Assembly: GCF_000381825.1 (NCBI RefSeq)
Contig: NZ_KB907125.1
Span: forward strand, 1 to 64,000
From: Thioalkalivibrio sp. ALJT
GTDB lineage: Bacteria > Pseudomonadota > Gammaproteobacteria > Ectothiorhodospirales > Ectothiorhodospiraceae
Reading direction: 5' to 3'
DNA: 64,000 bases
Shown here: positions 16,345-26,198 of the stretch, piece after piece
How the letters are laid out: each line of letters starts with the position of its first letter
Position numbering within the stretch: the stretch's first letter is position 1
Made by a program: the position numbers and the translations under genes
The notes under the pieces: generated by a model
Told to the model about the DNA's origin: nothing
Seen by the model: the letters and a program-made list of their open reading frames with translations, nothing else
The model's database searches: none

Positions 16345-17802
16345 ATGTCCGGCGACAAGTTTCTTCCCATCATTTATGTGCGCGGCTATGCCGGCAGACA
16401 GGGCGCTGTCGAAAACACCGTGAATCTGCCGTATTACGGCTTCAACCTGGGCAGCACCCAGACCCGCACCGGCCCCGAAGGTGACCCGGAATTCAGCATC
16501 TTCGAGAGCCCACTCGTCCGCCTGATGAAGGATTTCGGCTATACGGATTTCTTTGCTCGCGTCACGCCGAACGGCGATGTGGAACTGCTGAATAACGAAG
16601 CCGATCAATATGAGGAATCGGGTTTTCCTCAAAAGGGCCTCTGGATCTACCGATATTATGACGAGACCTCAAACTGGGCCGGCAGAGGGGAGCGCGAAAC
16701 CATCGAGACCATTGCAGATGGACTGCACACCCTGGTCGACTTCGTGCTCGACAAGACAGGGGCACCCGCCGTCCACCTCGTCGCCCATTCCATGGGGGGG
16801 CTGATCTGTCGCAGTCTGATCCAGCGCACACTGCGTGAAGAGGCACAAGAAAAGATCGCGAAGCTCTTCACCTATGCGACACCGCATCGCGGCATTCATT
16901 TCCGCAAGGGGCTGGGTGCGTTGACCATGATCCGCGACCTGACCGGAATCAACGAAGCGGATACCTTTGGCCTCCGCCGCATGCGGGAGTTTCTTGCAAC
17001 ACCGGATGCAACGCTGGACGACGTTCATCGCATAACCCATTTCCCGACCGACCGCGTGTTCTCCCTGATCGGGACGAACCACTCGGATTACACCGTGACC
17101 CCTTCTAGAATCGCGGTGGGCCCGGCAAGCGACGGGCTGGTGATGAACAAGCATGCTTATGTCAAAGGCAGCCGGCGCGCCTACGTGTATCGCAGCCATA
17201 GCGGGCCGCAGGGCATCGTGAATTCCGAAGAGGGCTATCAGAACCTGCATCGGTTTCTGTTCGGTGACACCAGCGTGCGCATCCGGCTGGAGAACTTGCG
17301 TCTCGCCCCGAAATATCGGGACGACGAAACGCTGCGTTATCTGATGATCGAAAATCAGGTACTGATCCGTGGTGGCGAAGTCATGATGACCGACCAGCGT
17401 GAGGAACGCGGTTCGGCCTTGACGATCGGCGCACGGGACGGCGAGCAAGAACCCCTTACGTTGTTTCGCGTCTACCTCTCCAGCGCATGCCGGCCGGAGG
17501 GAGAACGCCACTATTCCAGCTTCCAGATCCGCCTGGGCATCCTGCCCCATCATGTCAGAGGCCGGCGCGTCCTCAGCGACAGACACTTCTTTGGTGAGCG
17601 CCTGTTCCACAAGGCGCTGACGGTCGCGATTCGCGATGACGACAAACGTGGCGGGCGTCTGGTCAAGACCGCATGGACCGAAATCGACGACGACATGCCA
17701 CGCAGCGGAACCCGTTACGACAACGCACAGGACATTCGCATCCCGCTCGCAAGCAAGGCGTTCGTCAGCGGTGAAATCGTGCTGTCGGTGACCGACGAGT
17801 AG
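16345..17802 (+). CDS. PGAP1-like alpha/beta hydrolase (lipase/esterase)
   Basis: This 485-residue protein has an N-terminal alpha/beta hydrolase domain. PIIYVRGYAGRQG at the start is the oxyanion-strand region, and VHLVAHSMGGLICRSL (near residues 148-163) carries the nucleophile Ser in the G/A-x-S-x-G elbow. The acid and His are probably in the GTNHSDYTV and YRSHSGPQGIV regions, but I cannot assign them firmly. The C-terminal 170 residues form a separate, probably beta-rich domain. No signal peptide is seen, so it is likely cytoplasmic. The start is supported by a strong ribosome binding site. It stands alone; the neighbouring haemoglobin pseudogene is on the other strand. Confidence 0.75.
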   Translation: MSGDKFLPIIYVRGYAGRQGAVENTVNLPYYGFNLGSTQTRTGPEGDPEFSIFESPLVRLMKDFGYTDFFARVTPNGDVELLNNEADQYEESGFPQKGLWIYRYYDETSNWAGRGERETIETIADGLHTLVDFVLDKTGAPAVHLVAHSMGGLICRSLIQRTLREEAQEKIAKLFTYATPHRGIHFRKGLGALTMIRDLTGINEADTFGLRRMREFLATPDATLDDVHRITHFPTDRVFSLIGTNHSDYTVTPSRIAVGPASDGLVMNKHAYVKGSRRAYVYRSHSGPQGIVNSEEGYQNLHRFLFGDTSVRIRLENLRLAPKYRDDETLRYLMIENQVLIRGGEVMMTDQREERGSALTIGARDGEQEPLTLFRVYLSSACRPEGERHYSSFQIRLGILPHHVRGRRVLSDRHFFGERLFHKALTVAIRDDDKRGGRLVKTAWTEIDDDMPRSGTRYDNAQDIRIPLASKAFVSGEIVLSVTDE

Positions 17803-18030
17803 CATGCTGGCCGGCCGCGCTCGGGGGCGACCCTTCCGAGCCGGTCGGAAAGGTCTCGATGATGACAGTTCCGGGCCTCCCGCTGGCTCAGGGGGACGCT
17901 CGCTTACAAGCCCGTTTGATAGCGCGAATGCCCTGCATGAGCACGCGTTGCGCGCCTGTTGGCGCTCGTTTCCACCTTGTTCTTTCCGTGGGTTACCGTT
18001 GCCCGGCCTCGTAATGGGCAACCGTCATAT

Positions 18031-18849
18031 TCATGGGCGCATTGGAAGACGGGCCGAATAAAACGCCAAATCCGGCCCCGTTTCCATTCTTGCTGCGGGC
18101 GAACAGGGCCGCCCGGAGCCGTCCTGCTTATGGACGGTCTCCCCCTTCAAGGAGTACGAAATACCGAGAACCTCGTCGCAGACTGAACGCGGGTAATTCA
18201 TCTCCTGCATGGCCTGCACGATGTCGTCGAGTACCGCCACGAATTCGTCCACGCATGACGTTCATGCCGGTATGCGTCTCCAGCATGGATCGCCCGGTAT
18301 ATTCCACCGGTCCTCCCGGTCCGGCGCCGAGGAACTCCTTGACTAGTTCCCGGGCGTGGTCGACCTGGTCGTCGGTCAACGCCCAGTACCAAGGGCCAAT
18401 GGTCGGATTCTTAAGGAGACGCTGATTGAATCGCACGTCCGCGCTCGAGTCGCTTTTGCGTGCGTTTAATGCGCAGTGACGGCCGTGCAGTCATTCTGCT
18501 ACAGGTGAACCGCAACGCTGTGCGCACACCCGTTTTTGATCAGCAACGGGCGGCCGAGCCCCTTCTTTCAATGACTTGCGGGGTTGGCGCCCCCCCCCCC
18601 GATTCTGAATATATACGGCCCGATCCTGCGTTGCACCCCGAATCCATCAGAAACGGGCGGGTAGAACCACCACCCGCTGTTTGAGGCGCCTTGTCTCGGA
18701 ACGTTTGTCTCGAACAACTGGGGGGCACCAACGCGGACGTGTGATTCAATCAGCGTCTCCTTAAGGTGAAGTTCGACAAGGCGGTTCACCAGCTTGTCGA
18801 TACCGGCCTGACCGCCGAGCCGGTCGTAGAGTACTTCGGTTTCGGACAT
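18031..18849 (-). pseudogene. Truncated haemoglobin gene, disrupted by a MITE and a frameshift
   Basis: The pieces together spell a group 1-type truncated haemoglobin: MSETEVLYDRLGGQAGIDKL and VNRLVELHLK from the ATG at 18849, then NPTIGPWYWALTDDQVDHAR and SMLETHTGMNV, then in another frame DEFVAVLDDIVQAMQEMNYP and GISYSLKGETVH. Two lesions are visible. A 350-base inverted-repeat element sits inside the Lys codon region after VELHL. Near 18250 the frame changes between GMNV and DEFVAV with a few residues missing. The ATG has a good ribosome binding site (AGGGGGTG). Such globins bind O2 or NO. The coding sequence is still easy to read, so inactivation appears recent. Confidence 0.85.
18410..18765. 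mobile_element. MITE-like element with 36-bp terminal inverted repeats
   Basis: Bases 18410-18445 and 18730-18765 are inverted repeats with two mismatches; the ends read CTTAAGGAGACGCTGATTGA. CTTAAG (or TTAA) is present at both ends and is probably the target duplication. Deleting one copy plus the 350 bases between restores the globin frame (VELHLKNPTIGPW). The interior has no transposase gene and contains an uninterrupted run of 11 C at 18590-18600, so it is a non-autonomous element moved by a transposase encoded elsewhere. Confidence 0.85.
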
Positions 18850-18951
18850 GACAATCACCCCCTATGCTCTGGTTAATCGGAACGATGCATCGAGCACCTA
18901 CAGGGAAGACGTGACATTTGCTGTCACGATACGGACCAGGAGACGTGAGAG

Positions 18952-20997
18952 ATGGCGGAGCCAGACCTGACACCGGTACGCGCGGCCCTCGACGCCGGCG
19001 ACTTTGCCCGAGCACGCGACCTGATCAACAACCTCGACATCCCGCCTTCGGCGGAGCTGCTGGAGCTACGGGCCATGGCGGCGTATGGAGGTGGAGACCT
19101 GGAAGGGACTCTGGCCACATATGGCGACCTGTACCGCCTTCATCTCGAGAACGAGGCGCCCTGCGAGGCAGCCCAGGCCGCCGTAAACGTGGCCATGTAT
19201 CTGATGATGGATTCAGGCCTGATGGCACCCGTACGCGCCTGGCTGTCACGGGCCGAGCACCTGCTCTCCGATGCACCGGACAATCCGGTGTGGGCCTGGG
19301 TCGCTGCGGTAAGAACCTACGAACGCCTGATGTGCGGCGACATGCCGGGGACCGGGCACTGGGCGCAGAAGGCGATGGAAGGGGGACACAGGCATGACCT
19401 GAAGGCACCGGCGATCATCGGACAGGTGGCTCACGCCAGGGTCCGTATCCATGACGGCGCGATCAACGAAGGACTGAATGCGCTGGACGATGTAGCCGTG
19501 GAGCTGAGCGCCGGCAATCTCGACCCCCTGACCTCCGGGCAGATGTGGTGCGAGGTCATTTGCGCGATGCAGTGGATCGGTCAACACGACCGTGCCGAAC
19601 AGTGGACCGAAGCCATGGAACGCTGGCGCCAGGGTGCCGCGTTCGGGGGCCTTGGCGGCCGCTGCCGAGTCCACCAGGCAGAGATCAAGCGCCTGCGGGG
19701 ACCCTGCGATGCGGCCGAGCAGGAGGCATTGCTGGCGTGCGAGGAACTGCGCCCCTGGATGCGCCGCGAGTACGGCTGGCCACTCACTGAACTGGGCAAC
19801 GCACGCCTGCGCAAGGGCGATTTCGCCGGGGCCGAAGAGGCGTTTCTGGCTGCCCATCAGCATGCCTGGCTTCCCCAGCCGGGCTTCGCCTGGCTGCGGC
19901 TGGCCCAGGGGCACATTGAAGAAGCCTATGCGATGATCGAGAACGCACTCGAACATCCGTTCGACATCCCCTCGAAGGAGCGCCCACCTACCGGGGCCCT
20001 GCGCAGGGCCCCGTTGCGCGATGCCGAGGTGGTGATCGCACTGGCCGCCGGGCACACGGATGTGGCGCACGCCGCCGCGGTGGATCTGGAGGCCACCGCG
20101 GAGACCTATCAGAGCCAGACACTGCGCAACGCAGCCGTCGCGGCCCGGGGACGTCTGGCGCTCCATGACGGACAAACCGCAGAGGCGATCCGTCTGTTGA
20201 GTACTGCCGTCACGGCATGGGTCTCGCTGCGCATGCCCTTCGATGCAGCGACCCTGCGCATCGACCTGGCCGAAGCCTATCGTGCGGCGGGCGACAGCCG
20301 GACGGCCGAGCAGGAACTCGAGGCAGCCTGTAGCGCGTTCCGGGAGCTCAACGCCGCTCCCTGGGCGGAACTCGCCCGCGAACGGGCACCAGAGAAACTG
20401 GCGCAGGCAACAGCCGAACCCGAACGCTGCGTCTTCCGCCGGGAGGCGGACATGCGGACGGTGGCTTACGCCGGTTCCACCGTGCGCGTCAAGGACCTCA
20501 AGGGCATGCGCTACCTGGAGCGTCTGCTGGCAGAACCCGGTCGCGAATTCCACGTCCTTGACCTGGTGTCGGCCGAACGCGGGGCGTTGCCGGTCACCCG
20601 GCTTACGGAGGACCTCCGGATCGATGCCCAGGTCGGACTGGAGGTCTTCGATTCCAGGGCGCGCGAAGCCTATCGACAACGACTTGCCGAAACGGAAGCG
20701 GATATCGAAGAGGCCGAGGCCGACAACGACCTTCACCGAGCAGAACTGGCACGCGCCGACCGCGAATTTCTGATCAACGAACTGCGCCGCGGCGTAGGCC
20801 TGAACGACCGTGCCCGAACCGTGGGGGACGGCGTAGAACGGGCACGCACCAGTGCAACCCGGTCACTGCGTTATGCCCTCGACCGGATCGCCCGGCACCA
20901 TGCGGGTCTCGGCGAGCACCTCGAACGGACCGTACGCACCGGCACCTACTTCACTTACGAGCCCGACCCTCGGGCACCCGTCGAGTGGCAAATCTGA
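18952..20997 (+). CDS. Large TPR protein with a conserved regulator-type C-terminal domain
   Basis: This 681-residue cytoplasmic protein is built from helical repeats. Residues 1-470 contain many TPR-like pairs (for example ARDLINNLDIPPSAELLELRA, LRKGDFAGAEEAFLAAHQHA, YRAAGDSRTAEQELEAA). The last 190 residues hold MRTVAYAGSTVRVKDLKGMRY, LERLLAEPGREFHVLDLV, a coiled-coil stretch (YRQRLAETEADIEEAEAD) and a final FTYEPDPRAPVEW. From memory, that C-terminal block normally follows AAA/NB-ARC ATPase plus TPR regions in large signalling proteins; here the ATPase is absent. A scaffold or sensor role is inferred. It is transcribed divergently from the haemoglobin pseudogene, with ribosome binding site GGAGACGTGAG. 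Confidence 0.65.
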   Translation: MAEPDLTPVRAALDAGDFARARDLINNLDIPPSAELLELRAMAAYGGGDLEGTLATYGDLYRLHLENEAPCEAAQAAVNVAMYLMMDSGLMAPVRAWLSRAEHLLSDAPDNPVWAWVAAVRTYERLMCGDMPGTGHWAQKAMEGGHRHDLKAPAIIGQVAHARVRIHDGAINEGLNALDDVAVELSAGNLDPLTSGQMWCEVICAMQWIGQHDRAEQWTEAMERWRQGAAFGGLGGRCRVHQAEIKRLRGPCDAAEQEALLACEELRPWMRREYGWPLTELGNARLRKGDFAGAEEAFLAAHQHAWLPQPGFAWLRLAQGHIEEAYAMIENALEHPFDIPSKERPPTGALRRAPLRDAEVVIALAAGHTDVAHAAAVDLEATAETYQSQTLRNAAVAARGRLALHDGQTAEAIRLLSTAVTAWVSLRMPFDAATLRIDLAEAYRAAGDSRTAEQELEAACSAFRELNAAPWAELARERAPEKLAQATAEPERCVFRREADMRTVAYAGSTVRVKDLKGMRYLERLLAEPGREFHVLDLVSAERGALPVTRLTEDLRIDAQVGLEVFDSRAREAYRQRLAETEADIEEAEADNDLHRAELARADREFLINELRRGVGLNDRARTVGDGVERARTSATRSLRYALDRIARHHAGLGEHLERTVRTGTYFTYEPDPRAPVEWQI

Positions 20998-21208
20998 CCG
21001 CATCGCGTTCGCATTGCCATCCGGCCAGTACAGGGCCGGAATTCGATCCCCCTGCAAGCCCATGATTTCGATCAGGCGGACCGAAAACAGGACACGCGTG
21101 CTCCAGGGGTCAAGGAAACACGGATCCTCGAAACGCACACTGTTCAGCGGCGACAAGCATGCGCGGACGTTTTACCCTCAAGCTCAGTGATCGAGTAAGG
21201 GGCTGATC

Positions 21209-22702
21209 ATGCCGTTTCCCGCACAGAAGACGAAGATCGTGGCCACCGTGGGACCAGCGTCCGACTCACCGGAGACGCTGCGACGAATGATTCTGGCCGG
21301 GCTGAACGTGGTGCGACTGAATTTCTCGCACGGGGATGCTGCGTACCACGGCGAGGTAATCGGCCGCATCCGTGAAGCCGCGCGTACGACGGGCAGACGC
21401 GTTGCGATCCTCGGGGATCTGCCAGGCCCGAAGATGCGGATCGGCGCGCTGCGCGAAGAACCGATCGAACTGGAAGCCGGTCGGGCCATTACGCTGACCA
21501 CGGAGGATGGCCCTGGCGATGCCTCGCGCATCAGCGTATCGGTTCCCGGACTGTCGGAGGCGGTGCGCCCGGGCGATGCGCTCTTTCTGAACGATGGGTA
21601 CATCGAGCTGGAGGTGGCATCGGTCGAGGGCGAAGATGTCATCTGCCGCGTGCAGAGCGGTGGCGAACTGCGCTCGCGCAAGGGCCTGAACCTGCCGGGC
21701 ATTGATCTCGGCATTCGCGCCTTTACCCTCGACGACCACGAGTGGCTGCGATTCGCGGCGGAGCATCGCGTCGATGCCGTCAGCCAGAGCTTCGTGGTCG
21801 ACGGTGACGACATCCTGGCCGTGCGCAAGGCGGCGGAGGCGCTGGACTACAACCCGTTCATCATCGCCAAGATTGAGCGGGCCGCGGCGCTGGAACAACT
21901 CGACAGTATCCTGGAAGCGGCGGACGGCATCATGGTGGCACGCGGCGACCTGGGGGTGGAGATCCCGATCGCGAGCATCGCCCGCGCCCAGCGCCGGATC
22001 ACTCGACGCGCGAACCAGTATCACCGCCCGGTCATTACTGCGACCCAGATGCTGGAGTCGATGGTCACCTCGCGCCGCCCGACCCGCGCGGAGGCCACCG
22101 ACGTGGCCAATGCGATCCTCGGCGGCACCGATTGCGTGATGCTCTCCGGCGAATCCGCGATGGGGCGCTATCCGGTAGAGTCCGTCGCGATGCTCGCGTC
22201 CATTGCCCGCTCCATCGAGCCGGAGCGCGACACGGGCATACCCCCCGATGGGCCCGATGGCCCCGATGGCCCCGACGGCCTCGATAACCTCGATGACCAC
22301 AACGCAGGCGGGCATGACCGCGCCGTCGATCTGATCGTACGCAGCGTGTTTCACACCGCCCAGCGATGCCAGCCACGTGTGATCCTCGCGCCCACTCTCA
22401 GCGGCGCCACCGCCCGGCGCATTGCACGCCTGCGCCTGCCCTGCTGGACCGCGGCGTTCACCCCGGATCCTGCAACCGCGCAGGGCCTGCAGTTCTCCTA
22501 CGGCGTCCAGCCGCTGCAGGTCGCCGAGGACCGCAGCGACTGGAACGCGTTTGTCCGCACCTGGCTCGCCGAGAACGCCATCAACGACGGCATCGCCCTC
22601 CTCGTCCAGGGCCCCTCGGTCCCCAACCCGGCCGGCAACCACCGTCTGGAACTGCTCGAACTCGACGACTCCGAAAGCAGAGCGCCGTCATCGGATCAGT
22701 AG
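21209..22702 (+). CDS. pyk: Pyruvate kinase
   Basis: It catalyses phosphoenolpyruvate + ADP to pyruvate + ATP, the last step of glycolysis. The protein has 497 residues. Signatures are TKIVATVGPASDSPETL, VVRLNFSHGD, GDLPGPKMRIG, the active-site Lys region PFIIAKIERAAALE, MVARGDLGVE and ITATQMLESM. A run of Gly-Pro-Asp units encoded by a nine-base tandem repeat (22247-22291) sits before the C-terminal allosteric domain, which is otherwise intact. The ATG at 21209 has AAGGGG upstream. The gene stands alone. Confidence 0.95.
   Translation: MPFPAQKTKIVATVGPASDSPETLRRMILAGLNVVRLNFSHGDAAYHGEVIGRIREAARTTGRRVAILGDLPGPKMRIGALREEPIELEAGRAITLTTEDGPGDASRISVSVPGLSEAVRPGDALFLNDGYIELEVASVEGEDVICRVQSGGELRSRKGLNLPGIDLGIRAFTLDDHEWLRFAAEHRVDAVSQSFVVDGDDILAVRKAAEALDYNPFIIAKIERAAALEQLDSILEAADGIMVARGDLGVEIPIASIARAQRRITRRANQYHRPVITATQMLESMVTSRRPTRAEATDVANAILGGTDCVMLSGESAMGRYPVESVAMLASIARSIEPERDTGIPPDGPDGPDGPDGLDNLDDHNAGGHDRAVDLIVRSVFHTAQRCQPRVILAPTLSGATARRIARLRLPCWTAAFTPDPATAQGLQFSYGVQPLQVAEDRSDWNAFVRTWLAENAINDGIALLVQGPSVPNPAGNHRLELLELDDSESRAPSSDQ
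22247..22291 (+). repeat. Nine-base tandem repeat inside pyk
   Basis: Five consecutive nonamers (GATGGGCCC, GATGGCCCC twice, GACGGCCTC, GATAACCTC) encode repeated Asp-Gly-Pro units. The repeat keeps the frame, so copy-number change would lengthen or shorten the linker before the C-terminal domain without breaking the enzyme. Confidence 0.8.
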
Positions 22703-22974
22703 CCAGTCGGGCCAGCCCACGCAACGGTCGGGCCCCGGAAACTTTTCGAACCTTTAAATCAAGGACTTGCCTCCTTCTTCTGAAAGGCGACGGGAAAGGT
22801 CGGGGAATCGCGTGAGGTAAAACCAGGACAAGACGCAAGGTCCGGCCCGCCATTGGTTGATCCGGGTTATCGCGCATACGGGTTCATGCGCTTGCAACCC
22901 GCCGAATACAGCTACACTATCGGATGTATATTGCTTTGGTAATGCCTGTCTGCGGAGGTCAAAGGGGTACCGGC

Positions 22975-23856
22975 ATGCTCGGATGGTTATGGCGCGTTAT
23001 GGGTGTCGTGGTGGTCAGTGCAGCTTTTTCGAGCTCGGGCATGGCGGCTGGCGGCAAAGAGACCCGCGTAATGGTGGAAATGCCAGGTGGCCTTTTGGCG
23101 CAGGGCAGTTACTGGGCGGGTGCCCCCGATATGCCCGCGGTCATGATTCAGCACGGGTTCCTGCAAACGCACGAGTTTCATACCGTCCGCAACCTGGCGC
23201 TGGCACTCGCCACGACTGGCTTCCATGTCCTCACTCCTACCCTCACGCTGGGCGTCGACCGGCGCGCATCCAGCCTGCCCTGCGAAGCCGTGCATGCCCA
23301 CAATCTCGATCAGACCCGAGAGGAGGTCAGGGTCTGGACGGACTGGCTGCACGCCGCAGCAGGTCGATCACCCGTGCTAATCGGCCACAGCGCAGGCAAC
23401 ATGAACCTGCTGGCTTACCTGGAGGACGCCCCGGCGGACCATGTCGCGCACGCCATCTTCATCAGCGTGACCTTTTTCGGAAGCGGCGAGGTCGCCTTCG
23501 AATCCCCGAAACATGCGGAACGCGCACGAGTCGCTCTCGACCGAGGCGAACAGGGGCTGAAAGAGTTGGCGCTCGGTTTCTGCCGCCAGTACACCACCAC
23601 ACCCGCGGCGTATCTCTCCTACTACGACTGGGACCGTCCTCGCACCGAACAGGCTTTGCGAACGGCCAACGTGCCCTCAACCCTCATTGCGGGCGGCGCC
23701 GACAACCGGATCGACCTGGACTGGATCGAGACCATACAACGTCATGGCGCCGAGGTTCGCGTCATTGACGGCGCCAATCACTTCTACGATGAGTTGCACG
23801 AATTCGAGTTGATGGAGGAAATCGAGCAGGTCCTGCGGAAACACGTCGCGCAATGA
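22975..23856 (+). CDS. Exported alpha/beta hydrolase-like protein
   Basis: This 293-residue protein has an N-terminal signal sequence (MLGWLWRVMGVVVVSAAF, likely cleaved after a GMAAG-type site) and a hydrolase fold. HGFLQTHEFHTVRNLA resembles the oxyanion loop, PVLIGHSAGNMNLL carries the nucleophile Ser, PSTLIAGGADNRIDLD the likely acid, and VIDGANHFYDE the likely His. Substrate is unknown. I chose the ATG at 22975 (AAAGGGG eight bases upstream) over the one at 22924, because it places the signal peptide at the N-terminus. Its stop overlaps the start of the following GGDEF/EAL gene (ATGA), so the pair is probably co-expressed. Confidence 0.7.
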   Translation: MLGWLWRVMGVVVVSAAFSSSGMAAGGKETRVMVEMPGGLLAQGSYWAGAPDMPAVMIQHGFLQTHEFHTVRNLALALATTGFHVLTPTLTLGVDRRASSLPCEAVHAHNLDQTREEVRVWTDWLHAAAGRSPVLIGHSAGNMNLLAYLEDAPADHVAHAIFISVTFFGSGEVAFESPKHAERARVALDRGEQGLKELALGFCRQYTTTPAAYLSYYDWDRPRTEQALRTANVPSTLIAGGADNRIDLDWIETIQRHGAEVRVIDGANHFYDELHEFELMEEIEQVLRKHVAQ

Positions 23857-26111
23857 TCGCCAGGCACCCCCCGTCAATCATTCACTATGCCCTGCTGCTG
23901 GCCGCGATCACCCTGATCATCATCTTCGTCTTCGGCCTGTACACCTGGTACAAGGTCGATCAGTTACGCGGCGAGATCCACGCAGGCAGCCAGGCCGCAG
24001 GCCAGCAGGAACTCGCGACTGCCCTCGAGCGCGTGCAAACACAATCGATCCAGCAGGCCCTCCGTTTTGCAGAGTGGGAGGAGGTGCGCCAGCAACTGCG
24101 TACCCCGGAGTTCTACGGTCACTGGAAGAATCACCGCATGCATCAAGCCAGCATCCTGAGCAAACGGGTGCAAGATGCTCATATCTACGATGCCCGGGGC
24201 GTCGCCCTGTCCGGTGGCGGCACCCGCCAATTACCTCCCGACGTCGCGGTTCCCCCGCCCTCCGCACACGCGACCCAGGGCGAAAATGAACCGTCCCTGA
24301 TTATTTTCAAACCTATTCCGGCCGCAGAGCCGGACCAGGCACCAATCGGCTTTGTGGGCATTCAAAGCCGATTTGTAAATGCGCTGCGCGAGGGCCACAC
24401 CTATCATCATGTGGACCTCGAATCGATCCGTTTCGATTTTCAGGACAGGACCACCATCCCGGCCGAAGATCTGTTGAGCCATGCCCGGTTCGACCTGCGA
24501 GCCAACCCCCTGGCCGACCAGGTCAAAGACCGTCTCTCGGTTGCGGCCCTCAATCTTGGCACTCTGCTCAGTGCGACGACCCTCGCGCTGTTCGCCAGCC
24601 TCGCCTATCTCATCGTACGCCCGCTGCGAGCAATCGCCTCACATGTCGACCACCTGCGTGAGAGTTCCGGCGAGATAGAGCTCAAACGCCCGGGCGGGCT
24701 GCTGCCTGTCGCCGAGACCGAGAAGATCCGTGAATCGCTGAACTCCTACCAGGCCCGCCTGCAGGACGTCCATTCCAACCTGGAGGCCCGGAACCGCGAA
24801 TTCTGGCGCATGGCCCACCATGATGCGCTGACCGGCGTGCACAACCGCCGGGCATTTGAAGAGCAATGGGAAACCCTGCCGAACCTGGCCGCCCGACAAG
24901 GCGTCCCCGTGTGCTTTGTCCTGTTCGATATCAACCAGTTCAAGGCCATCAACGACAGCTACGGACATCAGGTGGGCGATGCGGTCCTGCAAACGGTGGC
25001 CCGCAGCATCGACGAGGTCTTGCGAGACGGAGAACACCTCTTTCGCCTTGGAGGCGACGAGTTCGCCACGATCCTCATGGACTGCGACGAGGCGGGGGCA
25101 CTCCGCCTGGCCGAACGCTGCCAGGAGAAAATCCGGGACACCGACTTCACCACATGCGGGGTCCACGAACCGGTCAAGGTCAGCATCGGGTTGGCGGTCA
25201 CACACGGTACGGATCGGGAGGCTTTACGTTCACTGCAGTGGCAAGCCGACGTGGCGATGTACAAGGCGAAGCGCCCAAGCACCCCGCAAGTGGTCCTGTT
25301 TTCCCGGGAACAGTTAAAGGATACCCGGGGCCTCTACTCGAACTGGATCAACAATGCAGTCATCGAGGCCATCACCCACGAGCGCGGTGTGCAGATGGTC
25401 TATCAGCCGGTGGTCAGCCTCAACCACCGACATACGCCCTATTTCGAGGCCTTGTTGCGCATCCAGCACCGGGACGAGATTATCGGTCCTGCCGATATCT
25501 TCCCCCTGGTGACCGCGCGCCGTCTGGAACTCGATCTCGACAAAGCCATACTTCACTGCATCCTTCACGATCTACACGCGCACCGTATCCCACCCGGGGC
25601 CGGCGTCTCCATCAACGTTTCAGGTCCGACCATCGTACATGCCCAACTGACCGAATGGCTGGCCCCCTTCGTGCCCTTCCTGCAGGACCGGGACATCATC
25701 CTCGAAGTGACCGAGACCGCTCTGATCACCGAAATCACTCGAGCCACGGAAAATCTGCGGACATTGCGCCAACAGGGGTTCCTCATCGCACTGGACGATT
25801 TCGGTAGTGGTTATTCCTCGTTCCGCTACATTGCCTCCATGCCTGTCGATACTGTGAAGTTCGACATCAGCCTGATCCGCAGTCTGGAGACCCCGGGCCA
25901 GCATCACATCGTCGAAGGCCTGGTCAAAATACTAGGAGAGGCCGGCTATTCAACGGTCGCCGAAGGGATTGAGACCCCGGAACTACTGGAACGTGTGCGC
26001 GATCTGCAGTTCGACTTCGCGCAGGGCTATCATTTCGGACACCCGACCCGGCAACCCCAAGGATTCCCGCCCCTGCCGTCGTCTCACCGGCCCGATATCT
26101 CCCCGGTCTGA
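23853..26111 (+). CDS. Membrane-bound GGDEF-EAL protein (c-di-GMP turnover)
   Basis: This 752-residue protein has two membrane helices (around residues 10-32 and 232-252) flanking a periplasmic sensor domain, then a HAMP-like linker, a GGDEF domain and an EAL domain. The cyclase motif is intact (RLGGDEFATI), as is the upstream DALTGVHNRRAFEE signature. The phosphodiesterase motif is intact too (YFEALLRI), with DDFGSGYSS, the metal-binding VTETA and a late AEGIE. Both activities are therefore possible, so the net direction cannot be told from sequence. Translation is coupled to the exported hydrolase upstream, which suggests that the sensor domain may respond to something that hydrolase handles. 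Confidence 0.9.
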   Translation: MIARHPPSIIHYALLLAAITLIIIFVFGLYTWYKVDQLRGEIHAGSQAAGQQELATALERVQTQSIQQALRFAEWEEVRQQLRTPEFYGHWKNHRMHQASILSKRVQDAHIYDARGVALSGGGTRQLPPDVAVPPPSAHATQGENEPSLIIFKPIPAAEPDQAPIGFVGIQSRFVNALREGHTYHHVDLESIRFDFQDRTTIPAEDLLSHARFDLRANPLADQVKDRLSVAALNLGTLLSATTLALFASLAYLIVRPLRAIASHVDHLRESSGEIELKRPGGLLPVAETEKIRESLNSYQARLQDVHSNLEARNREFWRMAHHDALTGVHNRRAFEEQWETLPNLAARQGVPVCFVLFDINQFKAINDSYGHQVGDAVLQTVARSIDEVLRDGEHLFRLGGDEFATILMDCDEAGALRLAERCQEKIRDTDFTTCGVHEPVKVSIGLAVTHGTDREALRSLQWQADVAMYKAKRPSTPQVVLFSREQLKDTRGLYSNWINNAVIEAITHERGVQMVYQPVVSLNHRHTPYFEALLRIQHRDEIIGPADIFPLVTARRLELDLDKAILHCILHDLHAHRIPPGAGVSINVSGPTIVHAQLTEWLAPFVPFLQDRDIILEVTETALITEITRATENLRTLRQQGFLIALDDFGSGYSSFRYIASMPVDTVKFDISLIRSLETPGQHHIVEGLVKILGEAGYSTVAEGIETPELLERVRDLQFDFAQGYHFGHPTRQPQGFPPLPSSHRPDISPV

Positions 26112-26198
26112 ACAACCCCGGCATGCAAGCGATCGGTCAAGGCCGCGTACGGCCCGTTCGCGGACCACGGGGACAGACTTCGGCGGATCCGGAAAGAA

